Positions 1-6,720 are shown, counted from the stretch's first letter. The stretch: DNA of 11,688 bases from Piscirickettsiaceae bacterium (GCA_030627065.1 DAOUSV010000038.1:1-11688); one strand, 5' to 3'. The notes: generated by a model not told the origin, from the letters alone. Numbers and translations: made by a program.

Positions 1-266
1 CCGATCCTAAAAGCTCTTATGTTGCTAGTCTTTATAGTGGTGGCACTGATAAAATACTAAAGAAAGTGGGCGAAGAAGCAACCGAAGATGTGATTGCAGG
101 CAAAGATGGTAACCGTGAAGAAATCATCTATGAAACCGCTGATTTATGGTTTCATAATATGGTGTTATTAGCGCATAATAATATCGCTCCTCAAGAAATT
201 CTGGATGAACTTTCTCGTCGTTTTGATTTATCAGGACTTGAAGAAAAAGCGAATAGGGATAAATAA
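1..266 (+). CDS. hisE: Phosphoribosyl-ATP pyrophosphatase, 3' part
   Basis: HisE hydrolyses phosphoribosyl-ATP to phosphoribosyl-AMP and pyrophosphate, the second step of histidine biosynthesis, in the cytoplasm. The reading frame enters from the left edge (first full codon at base 3) and gives 87 residues to the TAA at 264-266. The GTG at 66 is only an internal valine codon. The visible protein has the family hallmarks in order: DPKSSYVASL near its left end, KKVGEEATE, the acidic AGKDGNREE stretch, YETADLWFH and the C-terminal LSRRFDLSG. The GEEATE and ETADLW acidic residues belong to the metal-binding helices of the MazG-like fold. The stop overlaps the next start by one base (TAATG), so translation is probably coupled. 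The N-terminal part of the gene lies outside the window. Confidence 0.95.
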   Translation, partial: DPKSSYVASLYSGGTDKILKKVGEEATEDVIAGKDGNREEIIYETADLWFHNMVLLAHNNIAPQEILDELSRRFDLSGLEEKANRDK

Positions 267-604
267 TGTCTGATTGTCTTTTTTGCAAAATTATCGCTGG
301 TGATATTCCATCTTCTAAGGTGTATGAAGATGATCAAATATTTGTATTTAAAGATATTGCACCAAAAGCCAAGGTGCATTTATTGATTGTGCCAAAAACA
401 CATTTAGTCAGCTTAGAAGATCTTAGCTCTGAGCACGATACTTTAATCTCACATATGATGTTAAAACTTCCTGTTTTAGCTCGAGAACAAGGCTTGGATA
501 CTGGCTTTCGTACCATCATCAACACGGGTGAAGGCGGCGGCCAAGAAGTTGCACATTTACATATACATTTACTGGGTGGCGACAAGCTTCCAGGCTTTAA
601 TTAG
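266..604 (+). CDS. HIT-family (HinT-like) nucleotide-binding protein
   Basis: This 112-residue protein has the length and layout of HinT, a purine nucleoside phosphoramidase of the histidine-triad superfamily. The N-terminus CLFCKIIAGDIPSSKVYED is the usual HIT entry segment, and the catalytic triad motif HLHIHLL is present with histidines at 97, 99 and 101, preceded by GGGQEVA. Cys4 and Cys7 form a CxxC pair seen in many family members. The start overlaps the hisE stop, and the protein's own stop overlaps the Shine-Dalgarno sequence of tatA (AGGAG, 603-607), so it sits inside a hisE-HIT-tatABC operon. The biochemical family is clear from the motif. The physiological substrate is not known from sequence, and no special role in histidine synthesis or export can be inferred beyond co-transcription. 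Confidence 0.93.
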   Translation: MSDCLFCKIIAGDIPSSKVYEDDQIFVFKDIAPKAKVHLLIVPKTHLVSLEDLSSEHDTLISHMMLKLPVLAREQGLDTGFRTIINTGEGGGQEVAHLHIHLLGGDKLPGFN

Positions 605-613
605 GAGAAAAAA

Positions 614-847
614 ATGGGATTTGGTGGAATTAGCATTTGGCAGTTATTGATCGTTTTAGTGATTATTATCTTATTATTCGGCACAAAAAAATTACGCTCT
701 TTGGGTGGTGATTTAGGTAGTGCAATTAAAAGCTTTAAACAATCAGTACGTGAAGGCGAAGATACGGATAGCAATGATACCGCTATCAATAAGCAAAGCA
801 ACACGCCTGAATCTAAAGTAACAGAAAAAGACTCTCAGTCTAACTAA
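614..847 (+). CDS. tatA: Sec-independent protein translocase subunit TatA
   Basis: TatA forms the oligomeric part of the twin-arginine translocase that lets folded proteins cross the inner membrane. The 77-residue product starts with a membrane helix at about residues 6-22 (ISIWQLLIVLVIIILLF), followed by the hinge FGTKKLR and an amphipathic helix at about 25-44. It ends in a polar, acidic, probably disordered tail of about 30 residues. The first 27 residues closely resemble Escherichia coli TatA, which is slightly longer. A strong Shine-Dalgarno AGGAG lies at 603-607, six bases before the ATG, better than those of the neighbouring tat genes, which fits the need for excess TatA over TatB and TatC. 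tatB starts six bases after the stop. Confidence 0.95.
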   Translation: MGFGGISIWQLLIVLVIIILLFGTKKLRSLGGDLGSAIKSFKQSVREGEDTDSNDTAINKQSNTPESKVTEKDSQSN

Positions 848-853
848 ACAGAT

Positions 854-1105
854 ATGTTTGATATTGGCTTTTTTGAATTACTACTTATAGGCATTGTAAT
901 GCTTGTTGTGGTTGGCCCTGAACGGTTGCCAAAACTGATGCGTGTCACAGGCTTATGGGTGGGTAGAGCCAATGCCTCAATACAATCAATTCGCAGTGAA
1001 ATTGCACAAGAATTACGTGCTGAAGAACTCACTCAAGCATTAAATAAGACAGTTGATCTTGAAAAAGTAATATCTGAAAAACCAAGTGAAAAAGAAACTA
1101 AATAA
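854..1105 (+). CDS. tatB: Sec-independent protein translocase subunit TatB, short form
   Basis: TatB pairs with TatC to form the receptor for twin-arginine signal peptides. The product has the TatB signature: N-terminal MFDIGFFELLLIG, with Glu8 in the membrane helix, and VGPERLP at residues 20-26. An amphipathic helix follows, then a short Glu/Lys-rich tail. At 83 residues it is much shorter than E. coli TatB (171), which has a long C-terminal tail. The frame ends cleanly at a TAA that overlaps the tatC start (TAATG at 1103-1107), so I see a natural short form rather than a frameshift. There is no clear Shine-Dalgarno sequence before the ATG, and translation probably depends on coupling from tatA. 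Its place between tatA and tatC and the GPERLP motif separate it from a second TatA. Confidence 0.92.
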   Translation: MFDIGFFELLLIGIVMLVVVGPERLPKLMRVTGLWVGRANASIQSIRSEIAQELRAEELTQALNKTVDLEKVISEKPSEKETK

Positions 1106-1836
1106 TGGCAGATAATCAATTGCCACTAATGTCACATCTGTTAGAGCTCCGAGATCGATTATTACACAGTATTCTAGCTGTGCTTGTTATCGCAGTGTGT
1201 TTAATCCCTTTTTCTAATGACCTGTATCACTTTCTAGCAATACCTTTATTACAATATTTGCCAGAATCCAGCACCATGATTGCAACTGAAGTAGCATCGC
1301 CTTTTTTAGCGCCTTTTAAACTGACACTCAGCACGGCTATTTTATTAGCCATCCCATTTTTACTATATCAACTGTGGGCTTTTGTCGCACCTGGGCTTTA
1401 TGATAATGAACGAAAAATCGTTTATCCATTACTTATTGCCAGCACTATATTGTTCTTTTTAGGCCTTACTTTTGCCTATTATATTGTCTTTCCACTGATC
1501 TTCGAGTTTTTAACACAAGCCGCACCAGAAGGTGTAGCTGTAATGACAGATATTAGTAGCTATCTTAACTTTGTATTGAAATTGTTTTTTGCATTTGGCT
1601 TGGCATTTGAAGTGCCTATCGCCACGTTATTATTGATTTGGACGGGCATGTCGACGATTGAAAGTTTAAACGAAAAACGCCCTTATATTATCGTAGGCGC
1701 TTTTGTAATTGGAATGTTACTAACACCACCAGACATTATATCTCAAACGCTTCTAGCCGTGCCTGTATGGCTATTATTTGAACTAGGTTTGCTTGTGGCT
1801 CGATTTATCCCTAAAAAAACTGAAAATAAATCCTAG
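1105..1836 (+). CDS. tatC: Sec-independent protein translocase subunit TatC
   Basis: TatC is the six-helix membrane core of the Tat translocase and binds the twin-arginine motif of substrates. The 243-residue product is near the family norm (E. coli 258). Conserved landmarks are visible: the cytoplasmic N-terminal LMSHLLELRDR with Glu14 and Arg16, the PFLAPFKL segment at about 66-73, LWAFVAPGLYDNERK with Phe93 and Glu102, and LTPPD with Asp210. These correspond to E. coli Glu15, Phe94, Glu103 and Asp211, which matter for signal-peptide binding. Six hydrophobic segments span about residues 20-37, 72-95, 109-133, 155-179, 193-208 and 213-233. The start overlaps the tatB stop. The stop codon directly abuts the stop of the convergent gene on the other strand, leaving no intergenic terminator. 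Confidence 0.96.
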   Translation: MADNQLPLMSHLLELRDRLLHSILAVLVIAVCLIPFSNDLYHFLAIPLLQYLPESSTMIATEVASPFLAPFKLTLSTAILLAIPFLLYQLWAFVAPGLYDNERKIVYPLLIASTILFFLGLTFAYYIVFPLIFEFLTQAAPEGVAVMTDISSYLNFVLKLFFAFGLAFEVPIATLLLIWTGMSTIESLNEKRPYIIVGAFVIGMLLTPPDIISQTLLAVPVWLLFELGLLVARFIPKKTENKS

Positions 1837-2181
1837 TTATATTCCGCAGCGCAGTCTCGTGCCATGCTCTAATGATAATAAAACTTCTTCAGCACGGATC
1901 TCTTTGGGGAAATAAGTACCTGAAATTTTAGCACCATGAATACTCGCGCCTTCCATACTTTTACAATTAGTAAAGTCTACTCCACGCAGGTTTGATTGAC
2001 GAAAGTAACTGTTCGTAAAATCTAGGCCATCTGTAATTAAACCTTGTAAATTCACGTGTCTAAAGTCACATGCTGATAACTCTGCAGTTTCACCTGATGC
2101 AATACGCTGATTAAATTCAGCTATTTTTCCATCTCGCAACAAGCGATATAAGGGAGCATCTGAAATAATTGGAGCAGTCAT
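1837..2181 (-). CDS. Pentapeptide-repeat protein
   Basis: The 114-residue product has a short N-terminal lead (about 1-35), then roughly ten pentapeptide repeats between residues 38 and 92. The repeats have a central Leu or Phe (Phe40, Leu45, Phe55, Phe60, Leu65, Phe70), shift phase by one residue, and continue with Met76, Ile81, Ile86 and Phe91. Such repeats fold into a right-handed quadrilateral beta helix. A short helical C-terminal segment (EEVLLSLEHGTRLR) follows. From memory, similar small proteins are widespread in Gammaproteobacteria without a known role. I see nothing tying it to the gyrase-protecting Qnr group, which is about twice as long. It lies 12 bp downstream of the small Ser/Thr-rich gene and is probably co-transcribed with it. 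A weak GGAA serves as ribosome-binding site. Confidence 0.85.
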   Translation of the reverse strand: MTAPIISDAPLYRLLRDGKIAEFNQRIASGETAELSACDFRHVNLQGLITDGLDFTNSYFRQSNLRGVDFTNCKSMEGASIHGAKISGTYFPKEIRAEEVLLSLEHGTRLRCGI

Positions 2182-2193
2182 ACTTTAAATTCC

Positions 2194-2442
2194 TTATGCT
2201 GTAAGGTCAATTGTTCGACCAAGAGTCTCTGAACTAAAATCTGTTGCTAATGTTTCACTAGCTTCATTAACCACGTTAGCAGAACTAATTATTGTTGATT
2301 TTTGTTCTTGCGCTGTCGTTGTATTTTGCGTTTCACTTACTGATTGGCGTGCAGTTTCACGACCCTCTAGCAAGCTTAACTGGCTTAATGGGTTTGTTAG
2401 TGTTGGTTGACCACTTAATGGTGCAGTACTTGAAATTTCCAT
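2194..2442 (-). CDS. Small Ser/Thr-rich protein of unknown function
   Basis: I do not recognise this 82-residue product. It is rich in Ser, Thr, Ala and Glu, has no membrane segment and no cysteine, and looks largely disordered. The N-terminus MEISSTAPLSGQ and the C-terminus LGRTIDLTA frame a low-complexity centre. This ends-conserved layout loosely recalls small YjfB-type putative motility proteins (which also begin near M-D/E-x-S-S and end in an IDV/L-x-A tail), but the match is too weak to name. A real gene is supported by a good Shine-Dalgarno sequence (GGAG, six bases before the ATG), a likely promoter just upstream, and tight linkage to the pentapeptide-repeat gene 12 bp downstream. No second long frame competes on the other strand. 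Confidence 0.65.
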   Translation of the reverse strand: MEISSTAPLSGQPTLTNPLSQLSLLEGRETARQSVSETQNTTTAQEQKSTIISSANVVNEASETLATDFSSETLGRTIDLTA

Positions 2443-2471
2443 AATAATCTCCGTCGATGTTGTTAGGTATG

Positions 2472-2500
2472 AGCATACAACTTCTTGATAGCCTTGTAAA
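2472..2500 (-). promoter_or_regulatory. Likely sigma70 promoter for the small Ser/Thr-rich gene and the pentapeptide-repeat gene
   Basis: On the minus strand TTTACA (2495-2500, five of six bases of the -35 consensus) is followed after 17 bp by TATGCT (2472-2477, four of six of the -10). Transcription would begin near 2465, giving a leader of about 23 bases to the ATG at 2442 with GGAG inside it. It lies in the 76-bp gap behind the ion-channel gene, so the two downstream genes need not depend on read-through. Confidence 0.45.
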
Positions 2501-2518
2501 ATAATCGGCTACTTCACC

Positions 2519-3358
2519 TTATTTTTTAGTGACCTGATTCACACTTTCTATTAATAACTTTTCAATTCGTTCAAGCTTAGCTTCTAATTCCTGAGTATGC
2601 TCTTTTATCCAATGCACATCAGCAGCTTCGCCTTCACCAGTCTCAAGGCTATGTTCTTCCTGCTCTTTTTGCATTACATCTAAAATAACACCGATCATCA
2701 TATTAAGGAATACAAACGCTGTTAAGAAGATAAATGTTAAATAAAATATCCAACTTAAGGGATATTCAGTCATCGTTTCATACATAACATCCGTCCAGTC
2801 TTCAAAGGTCGCTATTCGAAACAAGGTCAACATCGCAATTGAAATATTACCCCATAAGAAAGGATTGATATGCTCAAAAAGAACACTGCCAATTGCTGCA
2901 TAAATATAAAATATGATAAACATTAATAAGACGATATAGCCCATTCTTGGTAAGGATTTCACTAATGCTGTAATTAACATCCTTAATTCTGGAATAATGG
3001 AAATTAATCGTAACACTCTAAATATACGTAATAACCTTGCCAAAAGAACAGTGTCATTACCTTCCACCGGCAATAAACTAGCCGTCACAATTAACAAATC
3101 AAATATATTCCAACCGCTTTTAAAGAAGTTTAAAAAACGCTGTTCAGATGCTAATCGGATCATAATTTCAATCAAAAAGAATATGGTAATAAACATATCC
3201 AAACCGATCACAATCTGATTTAACGTTGAATCAATATTATATGTTTTAGCCCCAGTAATTAAGGCTGAAAAAACAATAATAAAAATAACCGTCAATTCAA
3301 ATATTTTATTTTGATGTAATTGAAATAACTGTGTTTTTAATTGTGAAATAGAAACCAA
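2519..3358 (-). CDS. Voltage-gated cation channel of the bacterial Nav/Cav-like family
   Basis: The 279-residue product has the one-domain, six-helix layout of NaChBac-type channels, which work as tetramers in the inner membrane. Helices S1 to S3 lie at about 20-38, 48-68 and 84-97. S4 (about 103-121) carries arginines every third residue (108, 111, 114, 117), the voltage-sensor pattern. S5 is at about 138-160, a pore helix at about 171-183, the selectivity filter TFEDWTD at 184-190, and S6 at about 201-228. The C-terminal part, about 250-275, has heptad-like spacing (LEAKLERIEKLL), matching the tetramerising coiled coil of the family. The start is TTG: it is the only start codon between an in-frame stop upstream and S1, with GAGAGAG (3367-3373) eight bases before it. 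The filter has acidic residues at 186, 187 and 190, suggesting calcium rather than sodium preference, which is inference. Confidence 0.88.
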   Translation of the reverse strand: MVSISQLKTQLFQLHQNKIFELTVIFIIVFSALITGAKTYNIDSTLNQIVIGLDMFITIFFLIEIMIRLASEQRFLNFFKSGWNIFDLLIVTASLLPVEGNDTVLLARLLRIFRVLRLISIIPELRMLITALVKSLPRMGYIVLLMFIIFYIYAAIGSVLFEHINPFLWGNISIAMLTLFRIATFEDWTDVMYETMTEYPLSWIFYLTFIFLTAFVFLNMMIGVILDVMQKEQEEHSLETGEGEAADVHWIKEHTQELEAKLERIEKLLIESVNQVTKK

Positions 3359-3491
3359 GTTCCATACTCTCTCTTTTTAAATTAAGGAGGAGAAGATACC
3401 AGAAGCCTCATAATTTTTGAATAATAATAAAAGTAAGTAATAAATCAGTGTAGGATTAACATTACCTTTTAAAACAACCAAGGCAAACCCA
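3359..3491. other. Divergent intergenic region between channel gene and TIGR02647-like gene
   Basis: This 133-bp A+T-rich spacer holds the Shine-Dalgarno sequences of both neighbours: GAGAGAG on the minus strand (3367-3373) and AAGG on the plus strand (3480-3483). It must hold their promoters, but I could not pick convincing -35/-10 pairs. An ATG on the minus strand starting at 3365 is out of frame with the channel. Confidence 0.5.
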
Positions 3492-3728
3492 ATGACTATT
3501 AAACAAGAACTCGTCGATGAAATTGAAGTTTTACTTCGTTATAACCTTGATACAACACAAGAAGGCATTAAAGTTCATCACACCGCACGTGAAGGGCTTA
3601 TTAGCGCGACACAACGTCTTCATAAGAAAGGCTTAATTGATAGTGACGATGGTGGCTATTTAACTGATTTAGGTCATGAAGCAGCCGAACATACTCAAGC
3701 TGCTTTGCGCCTTTTAACGTCTGATTAA
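3492..3728 (+). CDS. TIGR02647-family small protein, possible DNA-binding
   Basis: The 78-residue product matches, from memory, the gammaproteobacterial family TIGR02647. The shared core is a helical N-terminus (LVDEIEVLLRYNLDTTQEGI), then HHTA, RLHKKGLID, the DGGYLTDLGHEAAEH segment and a final helix. The helix-turn plus GGYLT beta-wing-like layout resembles a winged-helix fold, which explains why some members have been annotated as DNA-binding, but no function is established. AAGG at 3480-3483 precedes the ATG by eight bases. The gene is alone on its strand here: it faces the channel gene divergently and ends four bases from the stop of convergent folA. It is full length for the family. Confidence 0.82.
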   Translation: MTIKQELVDEIEVLLRYNLDTTQEGIKVHHTAREGLISATQRLHKKGLIDSDDGGYLTDLGHEAAEHTQAALRLLTSD

Positions 3729-3732
3729 ATCC

Positions 3733-4218
3733 TTACTTCTTTTGATAAATAATAAAACTATAAGGATATTCATTCTTATCATCCGCTAAATGATCGTCAC
3801 AACTTATCTCTTGCCAATGATCTTTATGCCAGTCTGGAAACCAAGTATCTCCTTCCAGATTGGCATGAACTTTCGTTAAATATAGCTTATCTGCCTGTGG
3901 CAATAACTGTTTATACAATGACGCACCTCCCATCACCATAATCTCTTCATCATCCATACACTCTGCCAGTGCTGCATCTATTGAATGCACAACTGAACAT
4001 CCTTCTGCTTGATAATTCTTATCACTCGTAATCACAATATTATGTCGTCCAGGCAGTGCTCTACCTATAGACTCATGTGTATTTCTCCCCATAACAATAG
4101 GTTTACCCATTGTTATCCGTCTGAAATACTGCAAATCGGCTGATAATTTCCACGGAAGATCATTATCTTTACCAATCAAACCTTGCTCATCTGTCGCTAC
4201 AATGATCGCTAATGTCAT
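3733..4218 (-). CDS. folA: Dihydrofolate reductase
   Basis: FolA reduces dihydrofolate to tetrahydrofolate with NADPH, supplying the cytoplasmic one-carbon carrier. The 161-residue product is the usual chromosomal length (E. coli 159). Conserved points are LIGKDNDLPW at about 14-23, the catalytic Asp28 in SADLQYFRR (E. coli Asp27), MGRNTHESIG at 43-52, the LPGRHNIV nucleotide-site segment, MGGASLY at 96-102, and EGDTWFPDW at 122-130 with Thr125. All expected active-site residues are present, so the gene looks functional. AAGG (complement of 4228-4231) lies nine bases before the ATG. It is transcribed away from priA, sharing the DnaA-box-bearing intergenic region. The organism also carries the separate tetrahydromethanopterin route, so both pterin C1 carriers coexist. 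Confidence 0.96.
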   Translation of the reverse strand: MTLAIIVATDEQGLIGKDNDLPWKLSADLQYFRRITMGKPIVMGRNTHESIGRALPGRHNIVITSDKNYQAEGCSVVHSIDAALAECMDDEEIMVMGGASLYKQLLPQADKLYLTKVHANLEGDTWFPDWHKDHWQEISCDDHLADDKNEYPYSFIIYQKK

Positions 4219-4352
4219 TATCTAAAACCTTAAAATTTAATAATGAATAGGATAACACTAAGCACTAAAAGATCAGGTATCATCACCTTGAAAACACGTA
4301 TTTTCTGTCTATATAACTTAGGTATAAGGCCTGTATTAAAAAGATCATAAGC

Positions 4353-4490
4353 TGTGGATAACTTTACCTGTGGATAACTACCCTACTTATCCACAGGAGT
4401 TCCAGTATAAAAACAAAAGTTATTCACAAGCACTTTTCACCCTAAATAATTGATCTATATTACTTTATAAAAACAATCCAGTTATCAACA
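4353..4490. promoter_or_regulatory. Cluster of DnaA boxes
   Basis: Four perfect matches to the DnaA-box consensus TTATNCACA are visible: TTATCCACA on the minus strand at 4353-4361 and 4369-4377, TTATCCACA on the plus strand at 4387-4395, and TTATTCACA on the plus strand at 4420-4428. A fifth site, TTATCAACA at 4482-4490, has one mismatch. The first two form a direct repeat sharing CTGTGGATAACT, 16 bp apart. DnaA is the replication initiator, and clusters like this mark oriC, DnaA-titrating sites or DnaA-regulated promoters. The box sequences are direct observation; their use in initiation is inference. The cluster lies between divergent folA and priA. Confidence 0.8.
4367..4397. repeat. Perfect 11-bp inverted repeat formed by two DnaA boxes
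   Basis: CCTGTGGATAA (4367-4377) and TTATCCACAGG (4387-4397) are exact reverse complements separated by 9 bp. The symmetry extends two bases beyond the DnaA consensus on each side, so the two facing boxes may be kept as a pair. Confidence 0.85.
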
Positions 4491-4545
4491 GGCATTAATA
4501 ATCAACATCATAATCTTTTAAATACTTTATATATTATTATTACTA

Positions 4546-6720
4546 ATGACCATTATTCTTCAAATTGCTATTCCATGTCCTCTTCGACAAACCTTTGACT
4601 ATCTTCCAAATGAGTCAAATATAAACTGGCAAGCAGGACTGCGAGTTCGACTTAATTTTGGTTCAAGAGAACTTATCGGTATTATTATAAAAATAAAGAA
4701 AAGTACAGATCAGCAATCAAACAAATTAAAACCAATTTTAGAATGTTTAGATAAAACGCCATTAATACCGGAAGAACTTTTATCCTTAACGCAATGGATA
4801 GCTAATTATTATCATCATCCCTTAGGAGATTGCTTTCAAAGTGTCTTACCTAAAAAAATTCGATTGGGAGATAGTTCAGAACTTCAAACAGAAACTTTTT
4901 GGAATATTGATAAACCAATCAACCAAACAAAACTAGGATCAAAACAACAACAAATACTGACGCTATTAGAAAATAATAATAATTCAATACAACAAAGTGA
5001 TCTCTATGAACAGATCGGACAATGTCGAGCATCGTTAAAATCATTAGAAGAAAAACAATTACTATCACAACAACAAAATATAAAACTACCATCTTTAATC
5101 GTAAAAGAAGAAGATCTCTGTCAATTAAATAAAGAACAACAAAATGTTGTCAATAGTGTCTTTAAATCACGTGATAGCTTTGCCCCATTTTTACTACAAG
5201 GCATTACAGGAAGCGGCAAAACAGAAGTTTATATTGAACTTGCTGATAAAATCATTAAGGAAGGTAAGCAGGTTCTTATTTTAATTCCTGAAATTGGTTT
5301 AACCACTCAATTTGTAGAACGGTTTAAACAACGTCTTTCTGCAGTAATCGTAGTATTAAACTCATCAATTTCTGATACGGAACGAAAACAATCCTGGTTG
5401 TTAGCAAAAGACGCTTATGCCGATATTGTTATAGGGACTCGATCTGCCGTGTTTACACCGTTAAAAAATATTGGCCTTATCATCATCGATGAAGAACATG
5501 ACAGTTCGTATAAGCAATATGATGGTTTAAAATACCATGCACGTAATATTGCATTAATTCGTGCACAGCGAGCACAAATTCCAATATTGTTAGGAAGTGC
5601 TACTCCATCCCTAGAAAGTCTCTATAACGTCCAACAAGGGCGATATAAGCGCTTAGAATTAACAAAACGGGCCACGGGAGCGAAATTACCTAAAGTGCAC
5701 CTTATCGACAGTAATGGGCCTAAAGCAGAAAATGGCATATCTAGTATTTTATATCACGCCATCAAAACGCAATTAGATGCTGAAAATCAGGTTTTATTAT
5801 TTATTAATCGACGAGGTTTTGCTCCGGTCTTAATGTGTCACGAATGTAACTGGCAGGCCACCTGCACACAGTGTGATGCCAGAATGATCGTCCATCAACG
5901 ACGAAATACATTACATTGTCACCACTGTGGTTTTATGCATCGATTGCCGACGCAATGTCCAAAATGTAATCACCCTGAATTAAAAACCTATGGAGCAGGT
6001 ACAGAACAAATAGAACTTAGCTTGCAAAAATACTTTCCTGATACACCCGTATTACGAATTGATCGAGATAGCATGCAAAAAGTAAATGCCTTTGCCGATA
6101 TGATTCAAACGATTCGACAAGGTGGTGCCAAAATTTTAGTCGGCACACAAATGTTAGCTAAAGGACATGACTTTCATGATGTCACGTTAGTGGGGGTATT
6201 AGATGCTGATCAAGGATTATTAAGTGCAGACTTTCGTGCTACAGAAAGCCTAGCTCAACTTATTACTCAAGTAACAGGGCGTGCAGGACGAGGTGAAAAA
6301 GAAGGTGAAGTCTTTATTCAAACTAGCCAAATGGAACACCCTTTTTGGAAAGGTTTAATTAAGCAAGGTTACAATGCTACCGCTGAAAAATTACTAGAAG
6401 AACGAAAACAAATGGCAATGCCACCTGTTGGTTATTTATCTATAATTAGAGCAGAAGACCAACAAGAGCAACTTGCCATACAGTTTTTAACCGAAGTACA
6501 CGCCATCTTAAACCAACAACAAAAAGTAATAGTGATGGGGCCTGTACCGGCAATGATGGAAAAACGTGCTGGACGATTTAGGGCTCAACTTTTATTATCA
6601 TGCTCAACACGGAAACCTATTCATCAACTACTCGATCATTACATTGAAGCCATTTCAGCATTAAAACTTGCTAGAAAAGTACGGTGGTCAATTGATATTG
6701 ATCCTTTGGATTTGATGTGA
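4546..6720 (+). CDS. priA: Primosomal replication restart helicase PriA
   Basis: PriA recognises stalled forks and D-loops and reloads the replicative helicase. The 724-residue product is close to E. coli PriA (732). The N-terminal DNA-binding part begins IAIPCPLRQTFDYLP and includes ANYYHHPLGD at about 86-95. The helicase core has Walker A GITGSGKT (219-226), the DEEH box (315-318), the GSATPSLE motif (350-357), and IGTRSAVFTP before the DEEH. Two zinc sites are complete: Cys431, 434, 440 and 443, and Cys458, 461, 471 and 474. Motifs V and VI follow (GTQMLAKGHDF, and QVTGRAGRGEKEGEV). The protein therefore looks active. No Shine-Dalgarno sequence precedes the ATG; the leader is almost pure A+T, so translation may start without one. 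Its base composition is A-rich with G about equal to C, unlike argS downstream. priA-argS-ftsN order matches Pseudomonas. Confidence 0.97.
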   Translation: MTIILQIAIPCPLRQTFDYLPNESNINWQAGLRVRLNFGSRELIGIIIKIKKSTDQQSNKLKPILECLDKTPLIPEELLSLTQWIANYYHHPLGDCFQSVLPKKIRLGDSSELQTETFWNIDKPINQTKLGSKQQQILTLLENNNNSIQQSDLYEQIGQCRASLKSLEEKQLLSQQQNIKLPSLIVKEEDLCQLNKEQQNVVNSVFKSRDSFAPFLLQGITGSGKTEVYIELADKIIKEGKQVLILIPEIGLTTQFVERFKQRLSAVIVVLNSSISDTERKQSWLLAKDAYADIVIGTRSAVFTPLKNIGLIIIDEEHDSSYKQYDGLKYHARNIALIRAQRAQIPILLGSATPSLESLYNVQQGRYKRLELTKRATGAKLPKVHLIDSNGPKAENGISSILYHAIKTQLDAENQVLLFINRRGFAPVLMCHECNWQATCTQCDARMIVHQRRNTLHCHHCGFMHRLPTQCPKCNHPELKTYGAGTEQIELSLQKYFPDTPVLRIDRDSMQKVNAFADMIQTIRQGGAKILVGTQMLAKGHDFHDVTLVGVLDADQGLLSADFRATESLAQLITQVTGRAGRGEKEGEVFIQTSQMEHPFWKGLIKQGYNATAEKLLEERKQMAMPPVGYLSIIRAEDQQEQLAIQFLTEVHAILNQQQKVIVMGPVPAMMEKRAGRFRAQLLLSCSTRKPIHQLLDHYIEAISALKLARKVRWSIDIDPLDLM

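Larger units (their letters stand above)
4219..4545. other. Divergent folA/priA intergenic region, candidate replication-origin-like locus
   Basis: This 327-bp stretch has no credible gene. From left to right it holds the folA leader with its Shine-Dalgarno sequence, a moderately A+T-rich segment to about 4350, the DnaA-box cluster (4353-4490), and an extreme A+T tract at 4496-4545 with 44 of 50 bases A or T and no G. Within it GATCTATATTACT at 4452 resembles the 13-mer unwinding repeats of E. coli oriC in 9 of 13 positions. Three GATC sites (4271, 4343, 4452) are not obviously more than chance. The promoters of folA and priA must also lie here, but I could not assign them securely. Confidence 0.6.

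Noticed and set aside
3335..3365. ATG starting at 3365 (minus strand) as the channel start
   Set aside because: It is out of frame with the S1-S6 reading frame; the in-frame TTG at 3358 is the only workable start.
3415..3445. Short ATA/ATAA runs as a tandem repeat
   Set aside because: Low-complexity A+T sequence in a spacer, without regular units.
4271..4455. GATC sites in the folA-priA region as a Dam/SeqA signal
   Set aside because: Only three sites in about 330 bp, which is near chance, and there is no evidence of a dam gene in the window.
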